From Candidatus Gastranaerophilales bacterium (lineage in GTDB: Bacteria; Cyanobacteriota; Vampirovibrionia; Gastranaerophilales; Gastranaerophilaceae), in the NCBI GenBank assembly GCA_944324305.1, contig CALUVV010000001.1:332651-396650 (forward strand): a stretch of DNA of 64,000 bases. The letters run 5' to 3'. The notes beneath the pieces were generated by a model. It was given only the letters and a program-made list of their open reading frames with translations. It did not search any database and had not been told where the DNA came from. Below are positions 54,901 to 63,340 of this stretch, piece by piece. The position numbers were made by a program, and so were the translations under genes. Position 1 is the first letter of the stretch, and every line of letters begins with the position of its first letter.

Positions 54901-55461
54901 TTACTTCCAAAATTTCAACTTATTTATAAATCTTTTAAATCTTACCTTAATTCTTTTTGAAGTTAATTCTTGAATTTTATTATTAGCTTCATCAAGATTA
55001 GATAATAATCTGTTATTTTCGTTATCTTTATTTATAATATCAATTTGAGCCTTATTAAGTTTGTCTGCTAAAGCCAGATTGTCAGATTGAGCATTAATTA
55101 CTTCCTCTCGGGCAGCATCAAGTTTTTTTGAGATACTACGATTATCCGATACTGCATTAAAAAATTCTTCCTGCATCTCATTAATCTTGTTTGATAGTTT
55201 ATTATTTTCAGGTATAACCTCAGATAACTTTTTATTTAACCCCTTGCATATTGCATGCTTATACACCCCAATACCTGCACATACTGCTGCAATAATGCCT
55301 GATGCAGCAATACCGATTTTATAAAATCTATTATTTTCTTTTACTGCATAAACTTTTTGTTCGCCGGTTTGTATGTTTTCTTTCTTTACTACTGATGGAT
55401 TATTTGGACGGGTAACCTGATAATAAGTTGTCCTATCAACATTTAACGGTGTAAATTCCAT
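54901..55461 (-). CDS. Membrane-anchored coiled-coil hypothetical protein
   Basis: 186 residues. A single hydrophobic segment (about 49-66, IGIAASGIIAAVCAGIGVY) follows a polar N-terminus; the remainder is a long coiled coil with heptad-like repeats (LNKKLSEVIPENNKLSNKI, ARE/LDEANNKIQEL) and a basic C-terminal tail. AAAGGAAAAATT precedes the ATG. Four CCTAT units lie about 95 bp upstream. No family recognised. Confidence 0.65.
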   Translation of the reverse strand: MEFTPLNVDRTTYYQVTRPNNPSVVKKENIQTGEQKVYAVKENNRFYKIGIAASGIIAAVCAGIGVYKHAICKGLNKKLSEVIPENNKLSNKINEMQEEFFNAVSDNRSISKKLDAAREEVINAQSDNLALADKLNKAQIDIINKDNENNRLLSNLDEANNKIQELTSKRIKVRFKRFINKLKFWK

Positions 55462-55555
55462 AATTTTTCCTTTCCGTTTTATAAATTAATTAATTTAGAC
55501 TATCTGTAATTTATAAAACAGCACCCCTGAAAATGTTGCCAGACGGGCATCGCAT

Positions 55556-55575
55556 CCTATCCTATCCTATCCTAT
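55556..55575. repeat. Four tandem CCTAT units upstream of the 54901 gene
   Basis: Positions 55556-55575 are exactly four CCTAT pentamers, preceded by another AT. The array lies about 95 bp before the start at 55461, in the likely promoter region. Change in unit number would shift promoter spacing by five. Confidence 0.75.
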
Positions 55576-55632
55576 GAGACAGTATAACTAAGTTTCAGGC
55601 ATTTTAAAATTCAACTTTACATTTTGTTACAT

Positions 55633-55666
55633 AAAAAAAATACCGTTAGATTAAACGGTATTTTTT
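55633..55666. terminator. Terminator after the S1-like gene
   Basis: TACCGTT (55641-55647) pairs with AACGGTA (55654-55660), flanked by A8 on one side and T6 on the other. Confidence 0.8.
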
Positions 55667-55686
55667 CTAAATTTGAATTTATTAAA

Positions 55687-56784
55687 TTATTCTTCTGTTT
55701 GTTCTGCTTCTTTTTCTTCAGCTTTTGTTTCATTAACTGTTAAAGCAATACGTTTATCAGTAGGATTAAATTTAAGGATATATGTATCAACTTTATCTCC
55801 TACCTGCAAAATACATTCTTTTTGATTTTGCAATTCAACCACTTCTGCGTGAGGAAGCAAAGCTTCAACACCCGGGAATACTTCGACAAATGCGCCGAAA
55901 TGTTTAATTCTTGTAATTGTACCTTCTACTTTATCGCCTTCTTTAATTTGTTTTTCAGCTTCTAACCACGGATCGGGTTCAAGATTTTTCAAGCTTAAAG
56001 ATACGCGCTGTTTATCATGGTCAACCGCAATAACTTCAACGTCAATTTTATCACCGACATTTAAAATATCAGTCGGATGGTCAATCCATCTCCATGACAA
56101 TTGAGAAAGCGGCAGTAAACCGTCAATTCCGCCCAAATCAATAAATGCGCCGAAATCAGTAATTCTTACGACATCACCTTTGACAATTTGTCCTGGTTCA
56201 ATTTGAGAGAAAACATTTTTTCTTGCTTCAACGGCACTGTCATCATAAACTTTTTTGTTTGAAAGAATAAAATTATTTTGCTGCGGGTCAAGTGTAAGAA
56301 TTTTTAATTCAAGTTTTCCGCCGACTTCCAAATCACTTTCTTTAGCTCTTAATTGTGAAGAAGGTACAAAACCTCTTACGCCTGAAATTTCAACCAGCAC
56401 ACCGCCTTTAACAATTCCTGCAATTGTACCGAGAATTGTTTCATCTGCATCTTTGGCTTTTTCAAGTTCTTTCCAAGCATAGGCAAGGTCAACTTTCTTT
56501 CTTGAAAGAAGGAATTTACCGTCTTCATCTTCTTCTCTTATGATAAGGAACTCATATTCCTGACCTTTTTTATATTTTTCTTCAACATTTTCATCTTTGT
56601 CAACGGCTTCGCGTGTAGGAACAACCGCAATAGTTTTTGCGCCAATATCAACCATAACACCCTGGCCGTCATAACCGCACACGATACCTTTAACTAAATC
56701 ACCTTTTTGAAACTTGTAATCATATTGTTTCAATAATTCTTCAAAATCTAACTCACTTGATGTCATTTTTACTCCAATTGTCAT
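55687..56784 (-). CDS. rpsA: S1-domain RNA-binding protein (ribosomal protein S1-like)
   Basis: 365 residues with four S1 OB-folds: about 27-95 (KGDLVKGIVCGYDGQGVMVDIG), 112-177, 196-266 (GQIVKGDVVRITDFGAFIDLGG) and 283-350 (GDKVEGTITRIKHFGAFVEVF). E. coli S1 has six domains; shorter forms with three or four occur in Cyanobacteria and Firmicutes. It helps recruit mRNA to the ribosome. The true start may be the ATG at 56766 (MTSSELDF) rather than 56784. The acidic tail is typical. Confidence 0.88.
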   Translation of the reverse strand: MTIGVKMTSSELDFEELLKQYDYKFQKGDLVKGIVCGYDGQGVMVDIGAKTIAVVPTREAVDKDENVEEKYKKGQEYEFLIIREEDEDGKFLLSRKKVDLAYAWKELEKAKDADETILGTIAGIVKGGVLVEISGVRGFVPSSQLRAKESDLEVGGKLELKILTLDPQQNNFILSNKKVYDDSAVEARKNVFSQIEPGQIVKGDVVRITDFGAFIDLGGIDGLLPLSQLSWRWIDHPTDILNVGDKIDVEVIAVDHDKQRVSLSLKNLEPDPWLEAEKQIKEGDKVEGTITRIKHFGAFVEVFPGVEALLPHAEVVELQNQKECILQVGDKVDTYILKFNPTDKRIALTVNETKAEEKEAEQTEE

Positions 56785-56923
56785 AAGACACTACTCTGTT
56801 ACTGTTGTGACTATTGTAACAAATGATTAAAAATTTGTAAAGGATTTGTAAAATCTCTTAACATTTTGCACAGCACAATACGGGTGATGCGACACCGCCT
56901 CACCCGCAGTAAAAGCGAATTTT

Positions 56924-59572
56924 CTACGCTTTAAGAGATTGGATTAACTCGGAAATTGTTTTTTCCTGAATTTCAATCTCGGATATTCTTGATTTAGTTT
57001 GTTCGATAAGCTCCTGCGGTGCATTTGCCACGAACTTAGGGTTGTTAATTCTGCCGGAAAGTGATTTCTTTTCGGCTGTAAGTTTGTCCAATTTCTTTTG
57101 CTGGCGTGCGATTTCCGCATCCAAATCAATTAAATCGGCAAGAGGTAAAATTATTTTAGAAGCTGAAACAACAGCTGTTGCGCTCTTTGGCGGAACAGGC
57201 GCGTCCATATCTGCATAAGAGATGTTTTCAACTCTTGCAAGACGTTTAATATATGCTTCTATTGCCTCAAATATCGGTTTTTCGACTTTTTCGGCTCTTA
57301 TTTCAATATCACATTTTACAGATGGAGAGATATTGAAGCTTTGACGAACATTTCTTAAAGAAGTAATTGTTTCAAAAACAAGTTCCATTTCCTGAGTTTC
57401 TTTCGGGAATTCAAGTTCTTCTTTGAATGTTGGAAATTCTGCAACAATTAGGGCTTTAGTTTCAGTTTCTTTTGGAATCAACTGCCATACTCTTTCGGTG
57501 ATATGAGGCATTACAGGATGCAACATTCTCAACGCCATATCAAGAACGTATCTTAACACCCTTTGAGTATTAGCTTTTAATTCACCGTCTTGAAGCTGAA
57601 TTTTAGCAATTTCGACATACCAGTCGCAATAAGAATTCCAGAAGAAATCGTAAAGAACATGGGCTACTTCGCCAATTCTGAATTCTTTAATATTTTCATT
57701 AACTTCTTTAGCGGTTTTATTAAGTTTGTCTAAAATCCACTTATCTGCAATAGTAAGATTATTAAAATCAATGTCTTTGTTGTCAACGCCGTCAAGGTTC
57801 ATCAACACAAATCTTGAAGCATTCCAGATTTTGTTTGCGAAATTTCTTCCGTATTCAAATCTTTCTTCGCTCATTTTGATGTCCTGACCGCCGTAAGTGC
57901 ACAAAGACGTCATTGTAAATCTTAAAGCATCACATCCGTATTTATCAATAATTTTAACGGGGTCAATCGTGTTGCCTTTTGATTTGGACATTTTCTGACC
58001 TTTTTCGTCACGGATTAAACCGTGAATATAAACGGTTGAAAACGGAGCTTTTCCCGTAAATTCCAGTCCCATTGTAATCATTCTTGCAACCCAGAAGAAT
58101 ATAATATCAAAACCGGTTACAAGAGTAGTTGTCGGGTAGAACTTCTTAAAATCTTCACTTTCGGTATTCGGCCAGCCCATAGTTGAGAAAGGCCACAAAC
58201 CAGATGAAAACCATGTATCAAGAACATCGCTGTCCTGAGTATAATTAGCAGGATCCGGATTTTCTTTTGCAACGACCATTTCTCCTGTTTCATTGTGGTA
58301 ATAAGCCGGAATTTGATGTCCCCACCATAACTGGCGTGAAATACACCAGTCGCGGATATTTTCCATCCAGCCGAGATAATTCTTTTCCCATCTGTCGGGA
58401 ACAAATTTAATTCTTCCGTCTTTAACTGCCTCAACAGCTTCTTTTGCAAGAGGAGCCATTTTAACAAACCATTGTTCGGAAAGAAGCGGCTCAATTGTTG
58501 TTCCGCATCTCTGGCATTTCCCGACGTTATGCTCATGGTCTCTTGTTCTGAGCAAGAAATTATTATATGACAGCATTCCTACAATTCTTTCTCTTGCTTC
58601 ATATCTGTCAAGACCGTGTAACTCTTGAGGAACTTCCCCGCAAGCTTTCATTGTTCCGTCATTGTTAATAACCCAAACAGGTTTTAAACCGTGGCGTTTT
58701 CCTACCTCAAAGTCATTCGGGTCGTGTGCCGGTGTAATTTTTACTGCTCCTGTTCCGAAGTTTTTATCAACATATTCATCAGCAATAATCGGAATTTCTC
58801 TGCCTGAAAGCGGAATTATAACAGTTTTGCCGACAAGTTCGGAATATTTATGATCTGAAGGATGCACCGCAATTGCAACATCCCCGAAAATTGTTTCGGG
58901 ACGCGTAGTTGCAACTATAATAGCACCGCTTTCGCCTTTCAACGGATAAGATATTTCCCACATATGTCCCTGTTCGGTTGCATATTCGGTTTCTACGTCC
59001 GAAATAGCACTGTTACAGCGCGGGCACCAGTTTACAATATATTTGCCTTTATAAATTAAACCTTTTTCGTAAAGTTTGATAAATACTTCTTTTACGGCCT
59101 CAGAACAGCCTTCATCAAATGTAAAACGTTCTCTTGAACGGTCAAAAGAAGCACCGAGACGTTTACACTGGTCTAAAATTGCGGATTTATGTTCATTTGC
59201 CCATTTCCACGTTTCTTCAAGGAATTTTTCACGCCCCAAATCATAGCGTGACAAACCTTTTTCACGAAGCATTTTTTCAACAACGTTTTGGGTTGCAATC
59301 CCTGCGTGGTCTGTTCCGGGAAGCCACAGAGTTTCAAATCCCGCCATTCTGTGATAACGGGTTAGAATATCCTGCAAAGTTTCATCAAGCGCGTGTCCCA
59401 TGTGCAAAACACCTGTAACATTAGGCGGTGGAATTACAATAGAATAAGGCGGTTTTTTGCTTTTTGCATCAGCTTTAAAATATTTGCCGTCTTCCCAGAA
59501 TTTATAAATACTTTCTTCGGTTTCTTTGGGGTCATAAACCGTTGGTAAATCTTCAGTTCTTATAGCTGTCAT
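56924..59572 (-). CDS. valS: Valyl-tRNA synthetase
   Basis: 882 residues, class I. HIGH-type motif HMGH in PPPNVTGVLHMGHAL (about 49-63), zinc-binding Cys pairs (NWCPRCNSAIS), editing-domain TTRPETIFGDVAIAVHP, KMSKS in GQKMSKSKGNT (about 530-540) and a C-terminal coiled coil (IARQQKKLDKLTAEKKSLSG). Charges tRNA-Val and deacylates mischarged Thr-tRNA. Confidence 0.96.
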   Translation of the reverse strand: MTAIRTEDLPTVYDPKETEESIYKFWEDGKYFKADAKSKKPPYSIVIPPPNVTGVLHMGHALDETLQDILTRYHRMAGFETLWLPGTDHAGIATQNVVEKMLREKGLSRYDLGREKFLEETWKWANEHKSAILDQCKRLGASFDRSRERFTFDEGCSEAVKEVFIKLYEKGLIYKGKYIVNWCPRCNSAISDVETEYATEQGHMWEISYPLKGESGAIIVATTRPETIFGDVAIAVHPSDHKYSELVGKTVIIPLSGREIPIIADEYVDKNFGTGAVKITPAHDPNDFEVGKRHGLKPVWVINNDGTMKACGEVPQELHGLDRYEARERIVGMLSYNNFLLRTRDHEHNVGKCQRCGTTIEPLLSEQWFVKMAPLAKEAVEAVKDGRIKFVPDRWEKNYLGWMENIRDWCISRQLWWGHQIPAYYHNETGEMVVAKENPDPANYTQDSDVLDTWFSSGLWPFSTMGWPNTESEDFKKFYPTTTLVTGFDIIFFWVARMITMGLEFTGKAPFSTVYIHGLIRDEKGQKMSKSKGNTIDPVKIIDKYGCDALRFTMTSLCTYGGQDIKMSEERFEYGRNFANKIWNASRFVLMNLDGVDNKDIDFNNLTIADKWILDKLNKTAKEVNENIKEFRIGEVAHVLYDFFWNSYCDWYVEIAKIQLQDGELKANTQRVLRYVLDMALRMLHPVMPHITERVWQLIPKETETKALIVAEFPTFKEELEFPKETQEMELVFETITSLRNVRQSFNISPSVKCDIEIRAEKVEKPIFEAIEAYIKRLARVENISYADMDAPVPPKSATAVVSASKIILPLADLIDLDAEIARQQKKLDKLTAEKKSLSGRINNPKFVANAPQELIEQTKSRISEIEIQEKTISELIQSLKA

Positions 59573-59634
59573 AAAAAAATCCTTCTTATTTTTCGTCTAC
59601 TTTAAAAATAGCACAAAAAAAATAAAAAATAAAT

Positions 59635-60418
59635 TTATTCCCTTAACATTTCTGCTGCACTTTTTCCGCCTTTCTCCACAGGAGAAGCCAAATAACTCGG
59701 AATTAAATTTAAAGATTTACCGGGTTCGGAAGATACTGAAAATGTAAACAGGTCATACCCCCATTTGTTGGGTCCCCTTTTACCGTTTACATCAATTGCA
59801 AAATTCTCATTCCCGACCAACCGCTCATAAGCAATATTGTACCGTCAGCCAAAACATAGGCTTTTCTGTCTTTTGCAATCGCATTTTTTCTCCACCAGGC
59901 AGTACCGGCTGTCTGTTTATTAGCATCAACATCAGATATATCTTCATTATCCTGTTTAACTATACTGTCAGTCCCGTTATATTCAGGAATGCACCCTTGT
60001 GCCAGTGCGTTATTTTCACAAACTTTTATAATTTTAACAGTTTTTTCAAACTCTTTCTGAAATATTTCACAATCTGCCGAATAACCGTAAGGGTCAACAG
60101 CAGATGTTTCCCATTTTTTACAATTTCCGTCTTCTGCGTATTCTATACAGCCATTACCGCCTCTATAACTCGGCCAGACATAGCATTCTAACGGATACCC
60201 GTTATTAATCTCGATTTGCAATAAAGACTGCGCAACAAGCGAATATGCTTTTTTTAATTGATTTTTGATAACATTTTCCCTGTATTTTGCAGTCAGAACA
60301 GGCATTGTCATCGCCGCAACAACTCCTATAATACCAAGAGTTATTAATATTTCTGCCAGTGTAAATGCAGGAGCTGAGCTTAAATTATGCCCCCCCCCCG
60401 ATTGTAAAATTGTTTCAT
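59635..60418 (-). pseudogene. Prepilin-like gene with G10 tract and a second frameshift (locus I)
   Basis: AAAGGAGC and ATG at 60418 start MKQFYNR, then G10 (60390-60399). Ten G gives GGC ATA ATT TAA (12 residues); eleven G gives RGGGHNLSSAPA into FTLAEILITLGIIGVVAAM. The pilin frame then runs to about 59820, where it shifts: ADGTILLM continues in one frame but the family block NENFAIDVNGKRGPNKWGYDLF lies in another. One base lost or gained between about 59815 and 59845 would explain it. Two independent breaks make a real pseudogene likely, unless the second is a sequencing error. Confidence 0.7.
60390..60399 (-). repeat. G10 homopolymer switch, locus I
   Basis: Ten G on the coding strand followed by CATAATTTAAGCTCAGCTCC, identical to locus F. 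The zero frame stops at the TAA. Confidence 0.85.
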
Positions 60419-60441
60419 TATTAGCTCCTTTCTTTTTTATT

Positions 60442-60470
60442 ATTATACATAATTTTAATTGAAATTTCAA
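60442..60470 (-). promoter_or_regulatory. Promoter of locus I gene
   Basis: TTGAAA (60470-60465), 17 bp, TATAAT (60447-60442) on the minus strand. Confidence 0.65.
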
Positions 60471-60472
60471 TA

Positions 60473-60506
60473 AAAAAAGAGCACTTATAAAAACAGTGCT
60501 CTTTTT
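60473..60506 (-). terminator. Terminator after fabI
   Basis: AAAAAAGAGCACT and AGTGCTCTTTTT form a stem with loop TATAAAAAC, followed by a T-run on the minus strand. It overlaps the locus I -35 box. Confidence 0.75.
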
Positions 60507-60522
60507 CCTGTCTGTATTTTTC

Positions 60523-61335
60523 CTATGCTTTAGGAATAGAATTTGCTATAATTTCCATTTCTTCCAATGATGCGTATACAGCATGGCATCCGCAGTCTAC
60601 ATAAAGAATTTGACCTGTAGTTCCTGTTGATAAATCAGAAGCCAGGTATAAACCTGCTTTACCGACATCTTCCAATGAAACATTTCTGCCGAGAGGAGCT
60701 TTTGCAACAGCTGCTTTAAGCATTTTATCAAAACCTGAAATACCTTTAGCAGCAAGAGTTTTAACGGCACCTGCAGAAATACAGTTAACTCTGACACCTT
60801 TTTTGCCTAAATCAGCGGCTAAGTATCTCATAGAAGATTCAAGAGCTGCTTTAGCAACACCCATTACATTGTAGTTTGCAACTACATATTCAGAACCAAG
60901 GTATGTTAACGCAAATACTGATGCACCTTCATTTAAAATAGGTTCAGCATGTTTGCAGAGTGAAATCAGCGAGTATGCACTTACGCCCAATGCTAAATCC
61001 CATCCTGCTTTTGAAGTATCAATAAATCTGCCCTGTAAATCTTCCTTAGCAGCAAAAGCAACAGCGTGAACAACAAAATCAAGTTTACCGTAAACCCTTT
61101 CGCATTCTTTAAATACTGCGGCAACTTCATCTTCTTTAGTTACATCGCAGCTCATAATAACTTTTGCGCCCATTTCTTCAGCTAAAGGTCTTACGCGTTT
61201 TTCCATTGCTTCGCCGGCATAAGTGAATGCAATATCTGCACCTGCTTCATAAAGTTGTTTTGCAATAGCGTAAGCAATCCCGTGAGTATTTGATACTCCG
61301 AAAATAACACCTTTTTTACCTTCCATTAGTTTCAT
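60523..61335 (-). CDS. fabI: Enoyl-[acyl-carrier-protein] reductase (NADH), FabI type
   Basis: 270 residues, short-chain dehydrogenase fold. GVSNTHGIAYAIA is the FabI variant of the nucleotide-binding loop; the catalytic pair is Tyr155-x6-Lys162 (YNVMGVAK), with Tyr145 upstream; SAGAVKTLAAKGI is the substrate-loop segment. Catalyses the last reduction in each fatty acid elongation cycle, and likely also in BioC-primed pimelate synthesis. GAGGGAG upstream of the ATG. Confidence 0.95.
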   Translation of the reverse strand: MKLMEGKKGVIFGVSNTHGIAYAIAKQLYEAGADIAFTYAGEAMEKRVRPLAEEMGAKVIMSCDVTKEDEVAAVFKECERVYGKLDFVVHAVAFAAKEDLQGRFIDTSKAGWDLALGVSAYSLISLCKHAEPILNEGASVFALTYLGSEYVVANYNVMGVAKAALESSMRYLAADLGKKGVRVNCISAGAVKTLAAKGISGFDKMLKAAVAKAPLGRNVSLEDVGKAGLYLASDLSTGTTGQILYVDCGCHAVYASLEEMEIIANSIPKA

Positions 61336-61510
61336 AATTTTATATCTCCCTCTTTTACTAAACTAAAATACAAAAATAATTCTAGCAAAAACATGTCATT
61401 AAAGCAAACATTTACGAATGTTAACTATTGTAACAACATGCAAACATGCTGAAATAAGCCGTTTTACAAAAACTTTATATATTTAAGAGAGATTAACAAG
61501 CAGGAGAGCT

Positions 61511-63286
61511 ATGGGCGTTTCTAACGTATCAAACCAGAATAAGATTAACGCAATTAAGCTTAATATTGGGACACAAGCCAAAAAAGCTTCTGCCAATAAG
61601 CCTGCTTACATGCAAATGACAGGTTCAATCTTTGACGCTCCGGGGGTTAAAAATTCATCATCAACAGCAACTGCAAGTTCTCTGAATGAACTTAATACAA
61701 CACGGAGTTTAAATGAACTTAACGGAACTAAAGATACTGCAGGCACAAATAAATCTGAAGGTTCAGGTTCATCGTTAGATAACATAACAAACATTGATAA
61801 TGTTGCAGACGGGAAAGCTGCTGCAGCCAGTGCCGAAAGCAGTGCTGACGAAGTAGAAAGTTTAACAAAAGATACGCAAAATGACCAGAGAACCGTAGAA
61901 AAATTTGATTCAGATGCGCAGAAATTAGACAAACAAATAACAAAAGATGATAAAAAATTCCAAACTCAATTAAAGAAACAGGAAAACGAACTTAAAAAAG
62001 ATAATGATAAACTTCAAAAATTAGTAAAAGAAACCGAAGAAACACAAAAAGAAGTTGAAAATGCACAAAATGAACTAGATTCATTATTGGGTTCTGCATC
62101 TTTCTCAACAGGCAAAAGCCAGGACGGTTCTAACCCTAACCAGGACAGAATTAACGAATTATCAACATTTATCGGCGGAAAAGTCAGCTTAATGCAGGCA
62201 AACGGCCAACAAATTTATTCATTGCAGAGAAGTTCTTCAAGAACTATAACAAAAATGAATAAAACAAATGCAAATTATGTAAAAGTAAACCAGCAAAACC
62301 AAAAAGCTATTACACAAAATCAATCAAAAACAGATAAAGTTATTGAAGTTGCAACAAAAATAGAACAAATAAGTTCACTGGTTTCTCAAACCGGTCAGGC
62401 CGTAAACATTGCAGGTAAAGGTTTAGTTGCACTCGGTTCAGCCATGAGTTGGGCTGCAGGTGCCGGTGCGGCATTAATTGCAACCGGTAATGTTATGCAA
62501 AAGGTCGGTACAGTAGTTGAAATGGTCGGTAACTACGGACAAACAGCAGCAAATATTACAAAAGCCGCAGCTTATGCTGCAGACGGAAACTTAGCGGGAG
62601 CTTTAACAAGTGCAGCAGGAGCTATTCAAACAGGTGCGGCCGCAGTTAAATCAACTAAAAACCTTGATAAAACTTTCCAATCAATTAATAAGGAAGCAAA
62701 TCAGGCAACACAAAAACTTGCTTCAAATGCTGCTGCCAGAGATGCCGTAAAAGACATGACAACTGAAGAACTTAACGGTATGAGCAAAAAAGAAATGAGA
62801 AAGTCAATCAGCGGTCAACTTCAAGAACAAATGGCAGATCCAAATGGAACACTAGATGCTAAAGGCATGATTTCAGATCTTAAAGACGGCAAATTGAGTG
62901 GAAATAACTTAAATGCTGTCAATGGAGCAGCTGATAACGCAAGAAACTCATTTACGACAGCAGTTGAAGGAGCGGGAGGTTCAATAAAAGACGGAGTTGT
63001 CGGCGGGTTAGACAAGAAAACAAGAAAAGCTGTAGGAAAGCAAACTGTTTCAAGCTTTACAAATACTGCAACCGATACGGTCAAGTCCAGCAAAAAATTT
63101 GACTGGGGCAAACTGGCTAACGGACTAACATCAACTGCTGCTTTGTTTAATTCTCAAAATACACAACAGGCTGCAGGGACTACAAGCAAAGGACCTGCAC
63201 CGCAATGGGATTTAAGCAAAGACGCTTACTTCCAAAAAATAGCAAGAAGCAACAGAACATACGCATCTCACGCAAGTTACGTATAA
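61511..63286 (+). CDS. Long coiled-coil protein with central Gly/Ala-rich hydrophobic region
   Basis: 591 residues, no Sec signal. Residues about 1-110 are Ser/Thr/Asn-rich and disordered-looking (paired SLNELNTTRSLNELNGT repeat). About 110-200 is a long charged coiled coil (KKQENELKKDNDKLQKLVKE). About 290-390 is hydrophobic and Gly/Ala-rich (AVNIAGKGLVALGSAMSWAA, NLAGALTSAAGAIQTGAAAV). The C-terminal part is helical and polar. This order, coiled coil then hydrophobic helices, recalls type III translocators (SipB/YopB), but no sequence match can be shown. GGAGAG precedes the ATG and a terminator follows. Confidence 0.7.
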   Translation: MGVSNVSNQNKINAIKLNIGTQAKKASANKPAYMQMTGSIFDAPGVKNSSSTATASSLNELNTTRSLNELNGTKDTAGTNKSEGSGSSLDNITNIDNVADGKAAAASAESSADEVESLTKDTQNDQRTVEKFDSDAQKLDKQITKDDKKFQTQLKKQENELKKDNDKLQKLVKETEETQKEVENAQNELDSLLGSASFSTGKSQDGSNPNQDRINELSTFIGGKVSLMQANGQQIYSLQRSSSRTITKMNKTNANYVKVNQQNQKAITQNQSKTDKVIEVATKIEQISSLVSQTGQAVNIAGKGLVALGSAMSWAAGAGAALIATGNVMQKVGTVVEMVGNYGQTAANITKAAAYAADGNLAGALTSAAGAIQTGAAAVKSTKNLDKTFQSINKEANQATQKLASNAAARDAVKDMTTEELNGMSKKEMRKSISGQLQEQMADPNGTLDAKGMISDLKDGKLSGNNLNAVNGAADNARNSFTTAVEGAGGSIKDGVVGGLDKKTRKAVGKQTVSSFTNTATDTVKSSKKFDWGKLANGLTSTAALFNSQNTQQAAGTTSKGPAPQWDLSKDAYFQKIARSNRTYASHASYV

Positions 63287-63323
63287 AAAGAAGCTAACCT
63301 GATTAAAGATTAGCTTCTTTTTT
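63285..63323 (+). terminator. Terminator after the 61511 gene
   Basis: AAAAAGAAGCTAA and TTAGCTTCTTTTTT form a stem with a 12-base loop and T-run. Confidence 0.85.
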
Positions 63324-63340
63324 ATTATTTCTATTATTTA

